From Selenomonadaceae bacterium (GTDB taxonomy: Bacteria; Bacillota; Negativicutes; Selenomonadales; Selenomonadaceae): DNA of 15,716 nucleotides. Below are positions 14,095-15,716 of the stretch, piece after piece. The translations under genes and the position numbers were made by a program. How positions within the stretch are numbered: the first letter of the stretch is position 1; each line of letters starts with the position of its first letter. Below the pieces are notes generated by a model. The model saw only the letters and a program-made list of their open reading frames with translations. It did not search any database and was not told where the DNA came from. Location: positions 1 to 15,716 of the forward strand of contig JAFPCE010000038.1 of assembly GCA_017390245.1 (NCBI GenBank), in the 5' to 3' direction.

Positions 14095-15716
14095 TTACTG
14101 GCTACTATTCTGGCGGAACTGGATATTGTACAGATTGCTGTACAGCCCTCCCTTTGCCAGAAGCTCTTCATGGGTACCATGCTCACGCACATGACCATTT
14201 TCCACAACATAAATCTGATCAGCATTGAAAATTGTAGACAGGCGGTGGGCAATCACAAAGGATGTTCTGCCAATCATCAGCTTATCCAATGCTTCCTGTA
14301 CAATCTTCTCGCTTTCTGTATCTAAGGCCGAAGTAGCCTCATCTAAAATCAAAACTCTTGGATTCTTCAAAATAGCCCTGGCAATAGCTATGCGCTGTCT
14401 CTGGCCACCAGAAAGATTCAGGCCCCGCTCACCCAGCTTTGTTTCATATCCCTCAGGCAGCTCCCTGATAAACTCATCAGCATTAGCTGCCACAGCAGCC
14501 TGCAGCACCTCTTCATCAGTAGCATCCAGACGGCCATAACGGATATTTTCCAGCACATTGGTACTAAACAGCATGGTTTCCTGTGGAACCAGGCCAATCT
14601 GCTCACGGAGAGAGTCAGCGGTAACCTCACGGATATCATAGCCATCAATGCTGATGCTGCCTGCCTCCACATCGTAAAACCGTGGAATCAGGTTAGCAAT
14701 AGTAGACTTGCCGCTGCCACTAGGACCTACCAGCGCTATCATTTCACCAGGCTTAGCCTGGATGTTGATATCCTCCAGGGCATACTGCCCTTCCTTATAG
14801 CCAAAGGTAACGCCATCAAAAACCACCTCACCCTGAATCTGAGGCAGCTTCTTGGCATCCTCCTTGTCAGTAATCTTCTCTTCCATGTCCATAACGTTAA
14901 AGACACGCTCTGCTGCAGCCATAGCTCTCTGGATAGCACCGTAAACACGAGCCAGGCGCTTAACTGGATTAGCCAGGTTAACTGCATAAGTAAGAAATGC
15001 CACCAGCTCACCAGCAGTAATAACACCGTTAACCACCTCATAACCGCCGAACCATACAATAAAGGTAACAGCTATAGCCGCCAGAAACTCTACAGTTGGT
15101 GTCAGCAGGCTGGTCAGCTTAACATTTTTCATGGCAGCCTGGAAATTCAGGATATTCTGTCTTTCAAAGCGCTTTATTTCATAAGCCTCACGCACAAAGG
15201 ACTTCACAACTCTGATAGCAGAAATGCTTTCCTGCAGCATGGAGGTAATATCAGCCATGCGCTCTTGGATAACAGAACCAGAGGACTTCAGCTTCCGTCC
15301 AAAAATCTTCATGGCGTAACCTACCAGCGGTATAGTCATCAAGGTCAGCATGCTGAGCTTCCAGTCCAGATACATCATCATGCACAGAGAACCGATTAAA
15401 ATGGATGCCTCAGTTACCAGGTCAATTAAATTATCAACAATGGCGCTCTGCATTGCCGCCACATCATTGGTGATGTAGCTCATAACAGTACCAGTCTGCT
15501 GCCTGTCAAAATAAGCCAGCGGCATCCGCTGGAATTTCCGGAACAAGATACTGCGCACATCAATTATAACACGCTGGCCCACATAGGACACCAGATAGCT
15601 CTGACCATAGTAGAACACACCCCGGACAAACATAACCACCAGAATACCTACAGCGATTATGTTCAGCATCATCATGTTCTTGGACATCAGCACATCATCA
15701 ATCATATCCTTGATAA
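14095..15716 (-). CDS. msbA: MsbA-type lipid A export ABC transporter (ATP-binding/permease), 5' end cut by window edge
   Basis: Half-transporter that flips core-lipid A across the inner membrane. The frame is open to the right edge, so the true start and probably the first membrane segment (roughly 40 residues of a usual 570-580) are missing; the ATG at 15703-15705 is likely internal. The membrane domain includes FDRQQTGTVMSYITND and TSMLQESISAIRVVKSF. Counting from that ATG, the nucleotide domain has Walker A GPSGSGKST (327-335), Q-loop VPQETMLF (373-380), signature LSGGQRQR (431-438), Walker B VLILDEATSALD (451-462) and H-loop His487. The WaaA-LpxK gene starts 12 nt after its stop. Context favours MsbA over a drug exporter, since the fold alone cannot separate them. 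Confidence 0.9.
   Translation of the reverse strand, partial: IKDMIDDVLMSKNMMMLNIIAVGILVVMFVRGVFYYGQSYLVSYVGQRVIIDVRSILFRKFQRMPLAYFDRQQTGTVMSYITNDVAAMQSAIVDNLIDLVTEASILIGSLCMMMYLDWKLSMLTLMTIPLVGYAMKIFGRKLKSSGSVIQERMADITSMLQESISAIRVVKSFVREAYEIKRFERQNILNFQAAMKNVKLTSLLTPTVEFLAAIAVTFIVWFGGYEVVNGVITAGELVAFLTYAVNLANPVKRLARVYGAIQRAMAAAERVFNVMDMEEKITDKEDAKKLPQIQGEVVFDGVTFGYKEGQYALEDINIQAKPGEMIALVGPSGSGKSTIANLIPRFYDVEAGSISIDGYDIREVTADSLREQIGLVPQETMLFSTNVLENIRYGRLDATDEEVLQAAVAANADEFIRELPEGYETKLGERGLNLSGGQRQRIAIARAILKNPRVLILDEATSALDTESEKIVQEALDKLMIGRTSFVIAHRLSTIFNADQIYVVENGHVREHGTHEELLAKGGLYSNLYNIQFRQNSSQ

Noticed and set aside
14739..15059. Minus-strand open frame of 106 codons, Leu/Trp-rich
   Set aside because: Out-of-frame shadow of the MsbA coding region; the msbA frame carries all ABC transporter motifs.

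Overview
The window carries the outer-membrane (LPS) gene cluster of a diderm Firmicute. Every gene I can support lies on the minus strand, so the region reads from the right edge (msbA) to the left edge (wecB). Three things suggest the class Negativicutes (relatives of Selenomonas, Veillonella and Anaerovibrio): a dense run of Kdo, lipid A and Lpt transport genes, neighbours more usual in Firmicutes (a dCMP deaminase of the ComEB type, a YqgF-type nuclease, a DUF3084 protein), and a base composition that looks to be in the mid-40s % GC. I cannot resolve the genus from sequence alone.

Layout in transcription order (right to left): (1) an MsbA-type lipid A flippase, cut by the right edge; (2) one long gene fusing the Kdo transferase WaaA to the lipid A 4'-kinase LpxK; (3) the Kdo pathway genes kdsB, kdsA, kdsD (SIS plus CBS domains) and kdsC; (4) an LpxL/HtrB-type acyltransferase; (5) the LPS export genes lptC, lptA, lptB and one LptF/LptG permease; (6) a DUF3084 protein with a very regular Leu/Asn heptad coiled coil, a small YqgF/RuvX-like RNase H-fold protein and a dCMP deaminase; (7) wecA and wecB, the latter cut by the left edge, which start an undecaprenyl-linked glycan pathway.

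The genes form a chain. KdsD, KdsA, KdsC and KdsB make CMP-Kdo. LpxK and WaaA finish the Kdo-lipid A core, the acyltransferase adds an acyl chain, MsbA flips the product, and LptB with the LptF/G permease, LptC and LptA carries it towards the outer membrane. WecA and WecB would supply GlcNAc-1-P-lipid and ManNAc for a surface polysaccharide. Genes overlap by 4-8 bp or lie within about 60 bp of each other, and I see no intrinsic terminator, so most of it is probably one operon. The largest gap (82 bp, upstream of wecA) holds a near-consensus sigma-70-type promoter. No gene-free stretch exceeds 300 bases. I see no tRNA, rRNA, mobile element or CRISPR.

The least explained parts are the DUF3084 protein, with nine leucines and eight asparagines in perfect 7-residue phase, the single LptF/G-type permease, the WaaA-LpxK fusion, and a 12-nt near-palindrome shared by two intergenic gaps.
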